A DNA stretch of 11,122 nucleotides. Source: JAHRAH01 sp051009015 (GTDB taxonomy: Bacteria > Pseudomonadota > Gammaproteobacteria > Tethybacterales > Persebacteraceae). Below, piece by piece: positions 1 through 5,670 of the stretch. A program made the position numbers and the translations under genes. The stretch is from contig JBPCWZ010000111.1 in assembly GCA_051009015.1 (NCBI GenBank), positions 1-11,122 on the forward strand, read 5' to 3'. The notes beneath the pieces were generated by a model. The model was given only the letters and a program-made list of their open reading frames with translations. It ran no database searches and was not told the origin of the DNA. The first letter of the stretch is position 1. Each line of letters opens with the position of its first letter.

Positions 1-13
1 TGCCGCCCATCTT

Positions 14-42
14 CGTCATTCCGGCGTACGCCGGAATCTCCC
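14..42 (+). repeat. Palindromic dispersed repeat, copy A1
   Basis: A perfect 20-base palindrome (18-37, ATTCCGGCGT and its reverse complement) is flanked by CGTC on the left and CTCC on the right. The same unit, in the same orientation, recurs at 10782-10809. An inverted partner lies 20 bases downstream (63-90). The format resembles REP/BIME elements and Neisseria-type dRS3 repeats; the family name is not certain. Confidence 0.85.
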
Positions 43-62
43 AAACAGACGGCGGCAACAAC

Positions 63-90
63 GGAGATTCCGGCTTACGCCGGAATGACG
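63..90 (-). repeat. Palindromic dispersed repeat, copy B1 (inverted to A1)
   Basis: This is the reverse complement of copy A1 with one centre change: GGAG, then the near-palindrome at 67-86 (ATTCCGGCTT...GCCGGAAT), then GACG. Together A1 and B1 form an inverted pair that could fold into one long hairpin across a 20-base spacer. The equivalent pair at 10782-10849 has the same head-to-head arrangement. Confidence 0.85.
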
Positions 91-100
91 GGGTTTTGTT

Positions 101-126
101 GGATTCCCGCTTTCGCGGGAATGACG
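101..126 (-). repeat. dRS3-like palindromic repeat, copy C1
   Basis: A related unit with ATTCCCGC...GCGGGAAT ends (103-122) followed by GACG, in the same orientation as B1. It has C/G in place of G/C at the stem position next to ATTCC, giving a second subtype of the same repeat. A matching half-unit (CGTCATTCCCGC) occurs at 10764-10775 beside the other cluster. It ends 27 bases before the TATAAT box of the next gene. Confidence 0.75.
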
Positions 127-152
127 AGGGGGAATTGCCCGAAAACACGATT

Positions 153-158
153 TATAAT
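153..158 (+). promoter_or_regulatory. Possible -10 box (TATAAT) upstream of the DUF2079-like gene
   Basis: A perfect TATAAT at 153-158 ends six bases before the ATG at 165. If used as a -10 box, transcription would start about at the ATG, giving a leaderless or nearly leaderless mRNA. No good -35 box is seen at the right distance and no Shine-Dalgarno sequence precedes the ATG. The match may be chance in an AT-rich patch. Confidence 0.4.
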
Positions 159-164
159 TGACAA

Positions 165-2345
165 ATGGCAACACCCGCCCCGCCCGCACAAACCGACAAC
201 GCCGCCGCAACCAAAAATGCGCATGCCGATTGGGATGCCGATTGGGATGCCGAAGATGACGCAAGCGGCGATGTCGCAAATGCCGATGACAAGGCGGAAG
301 ATGATGCGCCGCGCTTTGCTTTTGCCGCCGCGTTTTTGCGTTATGCGCCGCCGTGGATAGCCGCGCTTGTCGCCGGTTATCTGGCGATGAACTATGTTCT
401 CAATGCTTTTTATGTGCAGGGGCAACTGGTCGCCGATGCCGGATGGTTTGCCGGAATGGTCTGGCACAACGACTGGCAAATGAATCATCCGGTAGCGGTG
501 CGCGATTTCATCCGCTTGTATAGCGATGATTTTTATGGCATACACGCTTCGCCGCTGCTTGTCGGCGCGGCTTATCTGAGTTATCTGGCGCCGCTGGAAG
601 CGCCGGAATGGTTTTCGCTTTTTATGGCTGGCGGCGCGGCGCTGATGGCTTTTTGTTTCGCCCATGCCGCCGGTGATTTTTTGCGCTTTCATTGCCCGCG
701 TTTGTTTGGCGGCGATTATCTGCGGGCGTTTTGTGTTATCGCCGCCGGAGTTGTCTTTGCGCTCAATCCGATAACCGCCAATATTTTGGTGTATCCGCAT
801 TTTGAAATATACATTCCGGCTTTTTTGTTGTTGTTTTTGCTCTGCCTCGCCCGCGACCGGCGCAAAACCGCGCTGCTTGCTTTTGTCCTTTTGTTATGCA
901 CGCGCGGCGATGCCGGCTTTCATCTGGCGGCGATATTGTGGGCGGCTGCCGGGTTTTTGTCTTTGGCGGATTGGCGCGGCAGAGGTTTGTATGCCGCGCT
1001 TGTCCGTCATCGGCGCTTGTTGTGGTGGAGCGCCCCGGCTTTTATTGTTAGCATTGTTTTGACGGTGTTTTTCGGGCGCGAAGTGCCTTTTTCCGTCTTT
1101 GACAACCCGCCCGACATAAACGAAATAGTCAGCCGCCTGCGGGCGATAGTATGGCGATTGGAATACACGCCGCTTTTTGTTTTTATTCCCGTCGCCGCGC
1201 TTGTCTGCCGCCGGTTGGATTGGATGATAGGGCTTTTGGCGGTTGTGCCGTGGATTGCGCTGAGTTTGTTTTCTTATGCCTATGGCGCGCGGCTGGAAGC
1301 GTATTATGCTTTCCCGCTTATTTTCGCTTTGTTCTGGCCCCTTGTCAGCCATCGTTTTGCATTGTCGCAAAAACATGCGCCTTATTCCCCCGCCGCCAAA
1401 AAAATCAAACGCCCGCGGGCGAAGTTGGCTGCGCTGTTTTTGCTTTTGTTTGCCGCCATTACTTTTATTCGCCCGCTGGAAGTCCAAAGCACCATTCGCA
1501 GCGCATTAAAGCCGTTTTTGCAATCATCCCTTTTGCCGCCTCCGCCCGAGCGGGTGGCAGCCGTGCGGCAGTTGGGCGAGTTTTATCGCCAAAACCGGCG
1601 GCGCATAATAAGCGATGATACTTTTGCATCCCTTTACCCGCACGATGTCCCCGCTGTCAAAGAGTTGGGATTGAATAACGACCGCATTTTGGCTTGCGGC
1701 GGCGATATGATGATTATCAACCGCGCGCATTTTAATCTGCTTTCCGATATGTTGTATACCGCCGCTTATCATTTTCGTTTGCGGCATTGGTATGGCTTGG
1801 CAAATACCGACTATTTGCTGGCGTCGGCGGCGCCGATGTGCGAAAACGGCGTTTGCCAAAACAACCTGCCGCTGGCGGAGTTGGATTTGTCCGGCTGGCA
1901 AAACTTCGCCGCCGACCGCGCGCACGACCTTACCATGATCTGGGACGGCTGCACCCTCGGGGCGTGGGCGGAAGACCCGATAGCGGCGGTTGCGGCTTTG
2001 CCCGGAAACCGCGACGACAAAACCCTGCTTGTGGACAAGGGCGAGCCGGATTCGGTTGCGGCAATGCTTTTTACGCCGCCTTTGCGCGGGCGGCGGTTTT
2101 TTGATGTTTATTATTCCTATGTCGGCGGCGATGACGGCGTCAATATATTGCTGGAAGTGCTTGGCGGGACTTCGCCTTTGCAAATAGCCCTGCCGCCGCG
2201 CCCGCCGGATGCGCAAGGAGGCGCGCGGATAGCGTTTGACCCGGGCGAAAACGAAACGGCGCTGACGGTGATTGTCCGCTATCCCGGCAAAGGCAGTTTG
2301 CGCCTGCATCAAATCCAAATGCTGCCCGAACAACCCGGCGGATAA
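165..2345 (+). CDS. DUF2079-like polytopic inner-membrane protein
   Basis: This 726-residue protein starts with a cytoplasmic-looking acidic, low-complexity tail (about residues 1-50, with DWDADWDAEDD encoded by a tandem 12-base repeat at 228-251). Many hydrophobic segments follow between about 60 and 440. The motif DAGWFAGMVW (91-100) followed by HASPLLVGAAYLSYL (from 127) matches the N-terminal signature of the DUF2079 family, whose members resemble GT-C type membrane glycosyltransferases; no reaction is known. The last 280 or so residues look soluble and probably lie on the far side of the membrane. No Shine-Dalgarno sequence precedes the ATG, so the start rests on reading-frame extent and the TATAAT at 153; a start further in would remove only the acidic tail. 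The gene stands alone between the repeat cluster and tRNA-Lys. Family membership is fairly secure; a role in cell-envelope glycosylation is only inference. Confidence 0.85.
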   Translation: MATPAPPAQTDNAAATKNAHADWDADWDAEDDASGDVANADDKAEDDAPRFAFAAAFLRYAPPWIAALVAGYLAMNYVLNAFYVQGQLVADAGWFAGMVWHNDWQMNHPVAVRDFIRLYSDDFYGIHASPLLVGAAYLSYLAPLEAPEWFSLFMAGGAALMAFCFAHAAGDFLRFHCPRLFGGDYLRAFCVIAAGVVFALNPITANILVYPHFEIYIPAFLLLFLLCLARDRRKTALLAFVLLLCTRGDAGFHLAAILWAAAGFLSLADWRGRGLYAALVRHRRLLWWSAPAFIVSIVLTVFFGREVPFSVFDNPPDINEIVSRLRAIVWRLEYTPLFVFIPVAALVCRRLDWMIGLLAVVPWIALSLFSYAYGARLEAYYAFPLIFALFWPLVSHRFALSQKHAPYSPAAKKIKRPRAKLAALFLLLFAAITFIRPLEVQSTIRSALKPFLQSSLLPPPPERVAAVRQLGEFYRQNRRRIISDDTFASLYPHDVPAVKELGLNNDRILACGGDMMIINRAHFNLLSDMLYTAAYHFRLRHWYGLANTDYLLASAAPMCENGVCQNNLPLAELDLSGWQNFAADRAHDLTMIWDGCTLGAWAEDPIAAVAALPGNRDDKTLLVDKGEPDSVAAMLFTPPLRGRRFFDVYYSYVGGDDGVNILLEVLGGTSPLQIALPPRPPDAQGGARIAFDPGENETALTVIVRYPGKGSLRLHQIQMLPEQPGG

Positions 2346-2357
2346 ACCTGCACACTT

Positions 2358-2389
2358 TTGGCGGCATAGCGGCAAGGCGGTGATAGAAT
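2358..2389 (+). promoter_or_regulatory. Putative promoter of tRNA-Lys (extended -10)
   Basis: TGATAGAAT at 2381-2389 fits an extended -10 element, with TAGAAT at 2384-2389 ending six bases before the mature tRNA 5' end at 2396. TTGGCG at 2358-2363 could be the -35 box but its 20-base spacer is long. The same TTGGCG...TAGAAT pairing is seen upstream of the lipoprotein gene at 10671. Transcription may run on into the rhodanese-pepP-ubiH genes, since no terminator follows the tRNA. Confidence 0.4.
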
Positions 2390-2395
2390 GACTGC

Positions 2396-2468
2396 GGGTC
2401 GTTAGCTCAGTTGGTAGAGCAGCGGACTTTTAATCCGTTGGTCCAGGGTTCGAGCCCCTGACGGCCTA
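2396..2468 (+). tRNA. tRNA-Lys (anticodon TTT)
   Basis: The 73-base sequence folds into a full cloverleaf: acceptor stem 2396-2402 with 2461-2467, D arm GCTC/GAGC (2405-2420), anticodon stem GCGGA/TCCGT around loop CTTTTAA with anticodon TTT at 2429-2431, five-base variable region, and T arm CAGGG-TTCGAGC-CCCTG (2444-2460). The discriminator base is A2468. It is close to E. coli tRNA-Lys. The 3' CCA is not encoded (CGC follows), so the CCA-adding enzyme would be needed. The first acceptor pair is a G-T wobble, as is the fourth (T-G). The rhodanese gene begins 19 bases downstream. Confidence 0.97.
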
Positions 2469-2487
2469 CGCATTTTTTGACAACGGC

Positions 2488-2949
2488 ATGACGATGAACG
2501 ACACCACCAAGCGCCTTATTGCCAAAGCGGCGGCGCGCAAAGACGAAAACGACCTGCCCTATGCGGGCGCGCTTTTGCCGGCGGAAGCGGCGGAGTTGCT
2601 CGCGGCGGACAGCGGGGCGAAGTTGATAGATGTGCGCACCGTGCCGGAGTTGGTTTATGTCGGGCGCGTGCCGGATGCCGCCGCCATTGAATGGCAATCG
2701 TGGCCCGACATGGCGCAAAACCCGCACTTTTTGACATTGCTGGAGCGGGTTGCGAACAAGGAATCACCGGCACTTTTTTTGTGCCGCAGCGGGGCGCGGT
2801 CGCATTATGCGGCGGCGGCGGCGGCACAAGCCGGCTGGCAGTTAGCGGTGAATGTTTTGGAAGGTTTTGAAGGCGGCATCAACGGCGACAACCGGCGCGG
2901 CTTTTGCGGCGGCTGGCGTTTTCGGGGCTTGCCCTGGGAGCAAAGTTAG
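2488..2949 (+). CDS. Rhodanese-like domain protein (sulfurtransferase family)
   Basis: A 153-residue single-domain rhodanese. The domain starts at about residue 25 with the typical LIDVRTVPEL (46-55). The active-site loop CRSGAR (99-104) has the catalytic Cys99 that carries the persulfide, within LFLCRSGARSHYAA. The C-terminal NVLEGFEGG...GWRFRGLPWEQ (122-152) is the usual ending of a proteobacterial subfamily of stand-alone rhodaneses. The enzyme would move sulfane sulfur to an acceptor in the cytoplasm; the acceptor cannot be told. There is no signal peptide. ATG at 2488 or 2494 may be used; neither has a clear Shine-Dalgarno sequence. The gene ends with TAG three bases before the TTG start of pepP in the same reading frame, so the two are almost certainly co-transcribed and translationally linked. 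Confidence 0.92.
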   Translation: MTMNDTTKRLIAKAAARKDENDLPYAGALLPAEAAELLAADSGAKLIDVRTVPELVYVGRVPDAAAIEWQSWPDMAQNPHFLTLLERVANKESPALFLCRSGARSHYAAAAAAQAGWQLAVNVLEGFEGGINGDNRRGFCGGWRFRGLPWEQS

Positions 2950-2952
2950 ATT

Positions 2953-4269
2953 TTGGACGGCGATTATATTGCCGCGGCAAAAAACCGGCGGCGGCATTTG
3001 GCAAAGCACATCGGCGATGGCGCTTTGATATTGACCGCCGCCGCGCAGGTTGAAGATTTTCCCTACCGCCCGAATCCTTATTTGTATTATCTGAGCGCCT
3101 TTGCCGAACCGCAAAGCGCGCTGATGATTGTCGCCGAAGGCGGCAGGGTGCGGCGCGAAGTGTTGTTTTGCCGCCGCCGCGACGCCGAAAAGGAGAAGTG
3201 GGACGGCGAAATACTCGGTCCTTTGCGCGCCCGCCGAATGCTGCAAATCAACGAAAGCGCCGATATCGCCGACTTGCCGATGGTGCTGCAGCAGACGGCA
3301 AAAGAAGTTGAAGCGGCGTATTATTTGCCCGGCATTGATGCGGTTTTGGAACTGCAGTTGAGTGAGATTATCGCCGCCCGCCGCAGCCGCGGGTCGGCAA
3401 CTAAACTATGGCAACTTCGCGATGCGGCGATGGTGCTTGACGAAATGCGCCTTGTCAAAGATGCGGTGGAGATTGCCCACATACGCGAAGCGGCGCGGTT
3501 AACTTGTCTGGGGCATCTTGCCGCAATGCGCGCGGCGGCGGGGATGACAAAAAAAACGCAAGGGACAATGCGGGAGTATCAAATAGAAGCGGCGCTTTTT
3601 GCCGGATTCAAAAGCGGCGGCGGCGGGCATGCTTTTTTGCCGATAATCGCCGCCGGTGTCAATGCCTGCACTTTGCATTATGTCAATAATAACGCGCTTG
3701 TGCGGCGCGGGCAGTTGGTTTTGGCGGATGCCGGTTGCAGATGGCGCGAATATGCGGCGGATGTCAGCCGCACTTTTCCTGTTGGCGGTGTTTTTTCGGC
3801 GGCGCAAAAGGCGGTGTATGAAGTCGTGTTGCGGGCGCAACTTTCTGCCATCAAAGCGGTCAAGCCGGACGCCCGCATTGACGCGATAGAGCGGGCGGCT
3901 TTGCGCGTTTTGTGCCAAGGTTTGCGGCATTTGGGCTTGTGCCGGGGGAGTGTTGATACCATTGTCAAAAAGCAAACCTACCGCCGTTTTTACCCGCACA
4001 GGGTCGGGCATTTTCTGGGCTTGGATGTTCATGATGTCGGCACATTGAAAGAAGCGGACGGCAAAGCGCGAAAATTGCGGAAGGGAATGGTGCTTACGGT
4101 GGAGCCGGGTTTGTATATTCCCGATGATGCCGACATTCCGCAGCGGCTGCGGCGCATCGGCGTGCGCATAGAAGACGATGTTTTGCTGACCGCAAAGGGG
4201 TGTGAAGTTTTGACCGCCGCCGCCCCCAAAACTCCGGCGGCAATTGAGAAGTGGCAGCGCGGGGAATAA
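2953..4269 (+). CDS. pepP: Xaa-Pro aminopeptidase PepP (M24B metallopeptidase)
   Basis: This 438-residue protein is close to the 441 residues of E. coli PepP. It removes the N-terminal residue from peptides with proline at position 2, using a dinuclear metal centre in the cytoplasm. The N-terminal domain has the expected NRRRHL...FPYRPNPYLYYLSAFAEP pattern (11-53). All five metal ligands are visible: Asp259 (LADAG), Asp270 (AADVSRTFP), His353 (VGHFLGLDVHDVG), Glu384 (TVEPGLYIP) and Glu407 (RIEDD). His242 (LHY) and His360 (DVHD) match the known accessory active-site histidines. No ATG is available before residue 57, so TTG at 2953 is the most likely start; it lies one codon after the in-frame rhodanese stop, with GGGAG at 2936-2940 as a distant Shine-Dalgarno sequence. 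ubiH follows after 17 bases, the same order as E. coli pepP-ubiH. Confidence 0.95.
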   Translation: MDGDYIAAAKNRRRHLAKHIGDGALILTAAAQVEDFPYRPNPYLYYLSAFAEPQSALMIVAEGGRVRREVLFCRRRDAEKEKWDGEILGPLRARRMLQINESADIADLPMVLQQTAKEVEAAYYLPGIDAVLELQLSEIIAARRSRGSATKLWQLRDAAMVLDEMRLVKDAVEIAHIREAARLTCLGHLAAMRAAAGMTKKTQGTMREYQIEAALFAGFKSGGGGHAFLPIIAAGVNACTLHYVNNNALVRRGQLVLADAGCRWREYAADVSRTFPVGGVFSAAQKAVYEVVLRAQLSAIKAVKPDARIDAIERAALRVLCQGLRHLGLCRGSVDTIVKKQTYRRFYPHRVGHFLGLDVHDVGTLKEADGKARKLRKGMVLTVEPGLYIPDDADIPQRLRRIGVRIEDDVLLTAKGCEVLTAAAPKTPAAIEKWQRGE

Positions 4270-4273
4270 AAAA

Positions 4274-4278
4274 GGGAG
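4274..4278 (+). promoter_or_regulatory. Ribosome binding site of the ubiH-like gene
   Basis: GGGAG at 4274-4278 lies eight bases before the ATG at 4287. It is the clearest Shine-Dalgarno sequence on the + strand of the window and fixes this start over later in-frame choices. Confidence 0.8.
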
Positions 4279-4286
4279 TGTGAAAA

Positions 4287-5486
4287 ATGACGAAAAGGGA
4301 GAAAGAAAAGGGGAAAGAAACGGCGGCGCCCAATGCCGATATTTGTGCCGATATTTGCATTATCGGCGGCGGCATTGCCGGTTTGGCGTGCGCGGTTTTT
4401 GTCCGCCGGTTGTCGCCGAATGCTTCGGTTGTTGTTTTGGAACGCGGTGATATTAATGCCGGTATTGACGATGGCAAATCGGTGGTGTTTAATGCCCGCT
4501 CGGCAAAGTATCTTATTGATGCCGAATGCTGGGACGATAACGCCCGCCCCCTGCACAGAGTGCGCGCGGCTTTTGACGGCAGTAATGGCGTTTTTGACAT
4601 TGGCGGCAAGATGGCGCTCGGTTATGGCGCATCGCATTTGCAAGTGCGGAAAAATCTGGCGGCGAAGTTGCAAAAAGAATTGATAAGCCCGGCGCAAGTG
4701 CAACATTATGACGATGCAAACGGCAAAACGACATTTGCCATCGGCGATAAAACGAATGTTGTGCATTCCCGAATGACGGTATTTGCATGCGCAAGCCCGC
4801 TTTTGCCGCCGGGTTTTCGCGCGCGCGATTATGATTATCATCAGGCGGCGATAGCGCTGACGGCAACGGCAAAAAACCCGCCCGACGGCAATGCGGAATA
4901 TTGCGCTTTGGAACAATTCACCGGCAGGGGAATGGTCGCCCTTGTCCCGCGCAGCGATGACAAAGTCGGCATTGTCATTTGCGCGCCAACGGCAAGCGCG
5001 GGCGAAGTTAATGCCCTTTCGGATGCCGCATTGTCAAAATGGCTGAACAAAGTTTTCGGCGGTCGTTTGGGATTAAGCATATGCGGCAAGCGCGCGGTTT
5101 ATGCGCCAAAGTTGCGGCATGTTTATCCGTTGGCATCGGGGCGGACACTATGCATCGGCGCGGGCGCAACACAAGTGCATCCCGCCGGCGCGCAGGGATT
5201 AAACCTGGCAATACAAGACGCCAAAGTTTTCGCCGAATGCTGGCGCGACAATATTGACGGCGATGATAATCGTTATGATGCCATCTGCCAAACCTACCGC
5301 CGCCGCCGCCGAAAAGCACACATGGCAACAATCGCCGCAACAAGCACAATCGCAATGGCGGCAAAAATATGCACCGCCCCGCCATTGGCAAAGTTAGGCG
5401 GCGCGGCGGCAAGCATCCTTTCGGCTTTTGTCAATTTGCCGCCGATAAAAACTTCCGTCATCAGCCAAATATCCGGCAGCCGATAA
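4287..5486 (+). CDS. ubiH: UbiH-type FAD-dependent monooxygenase (ubiquinone biosynthesis)
   Basis: A 399-residue class A flavin monooxygenase, about the length of E. coli UbiH (392). A basic, lysine-rich tail of about 20 residues precedes the Rossmann motif GGGIAG (27-32), with Glu52 (VVVLERGD) placed to bind the FAD ribose. The stretch DDGKSVVFNARSAKYL...CW (61-82) and ALGYGASHLQVRKNL (110-124) match UbiH, which has LGYVV at this place. The second FAD motif is GAGATQVHPAGAQGLNLAIQD (291-311); UbiH normally has HPxAGQGxN, so the GAQG order here recalls other aromatic hydroxylases. UbiH adds a hydroxyl to the ring of a ubiquinone precursor at the membrane. The C-terminal tail (350-399) is hydrophobic enough for membrane contact. 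Position after pepP supports the UbiH assignment over UbiF, UbiI or other family members. Confidence 0.82.
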   Translation: MTKREKEKGKETAAPNADICADICIIGGGIAGLACAVFVRRLSPNASVVVLERGDINAGIDDGKSVVFNARSAKYLIDAECWDDNARPLHRVRAAFDGSNGVFDIGGKMALGYGASHLQVRKNLAAKLQKELISPAQVQHYDDANGKTTFAIGDKTNVVHSRMTVFACASPLLPPGFRARDYDYHQAAIALTATAKNPPDGNAEYCALEQFTGRGMVALVPRSDDKVGIVICAPTASAGEVNALSDAALSKWLNKVFGGRLGLSICGKRAVYAPKLRHVYPLASGRTLCIGAGATQVHPAGAQGLNLAIQDAKVFAECWRDNIDGDDNRYDAICQTYRRRRRKAHMATIAATSTIAMAAKICTAPPLAKLGGAAASILSAFVNLPPIKTSVISQISGSR

Positions 5487-5496
5487 AACACGGCAT

Positions 5497-5595
5497 TTGC
5501 GAAATAAAAAACCCGCTAAAAACAACAAATCCCGCACCACCGGCAACTATTACTACGGCGGCGTTTTTGACGACAAAAACCGCCGCTATATCTAA
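5497..5595 (+). CDS. Possible small protein (32 aa, TTG start), unconfirmed
   Basis: A short frame after ubiH would encode a basic N-terminal part (RNKKPAKNNKSR) and a striking tail, TGNYYYGGVFDDKNRRYI, ending at TAA 5593-5595. The tail has the codon style of the neighbouring genes (many C-ending codons). The frame is open back to 5449 but holds no ATG; TTG 5497 is the only usual start and has no clear Shine-Dalgarno sequence. A rho-independent terminator begins 16 bases after the stop, which fits a last gene of the operon. It could equally be the remnant of a larger decayed gene or a chance frame, since a hairpin (5556-5585) lies inside it. Confidence 0.25.
   Translation: MRNKKPAKNNKSRTTGNYYYGGVFDDKNRRYI
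5556..5585. other. Imperfect inverted repeat in the convergent intergenic region
   Basis: CGGCGG at 5556-5561 and GTTTTT-type sequence pair with AAAAAC and CCGCCG at 5575-5585, leaving a two-base bulge and a six-base loop. No T tract follows directly. It may be a stability element or may only reflect the coding sequence of the possible small protein. Confidence 0.3.
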
Positions 5596-5610
5596 TTCCC
5601 CAACAACGCC

Positions 5611-5634
5611 CCGGCTTTTTGCCGGTTTGTTTTA
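5611..5634 (+). terminator. Rho-independent terminator of the rhodanese-pepP-ubiH operon
   Basis: CCGGC (5611-5615), a TTTTT loop and GCCGG (5621-5625) form a compact hairpin, followed by TTTGTTTTAT. It is the only good terminator between ubiH and the converging ankyrin gene. On the - strand the same hairpin lacks a T tract. The sequence around it, ACAAACCGGCAAAAAGCCG on the - strand, also occurs at the 3' end of the 12-repeat ankyrin gene. Confidence 0.7.
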
Positions 5635-5670
5635 TCTTGTTGTCAATCGCGCCAAAACCCCCCGGTTTTT

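Noticed and set aside
75..800. - strand open frame opposite the DUF2079-like gene
   Set aside because: Basic, low-quality sequence whose C-terminus is translated palindromic repeat (VIPAKAGIQ); the + strand has clear membrane segments and family motifs.
894..1487. - strand open frame inside the DUF2079-like gene
   Set aside because: Arg, Gln and Lys rich shadow with no ribosome binding site or recognisable domain.
2471..2482. T run and TTGACA after tRNA-Lys as terminator or -35 box
   Set aside because: No hairpin precedes the T run, and no -10 box follows at a suitable distance before the rhodanese start.
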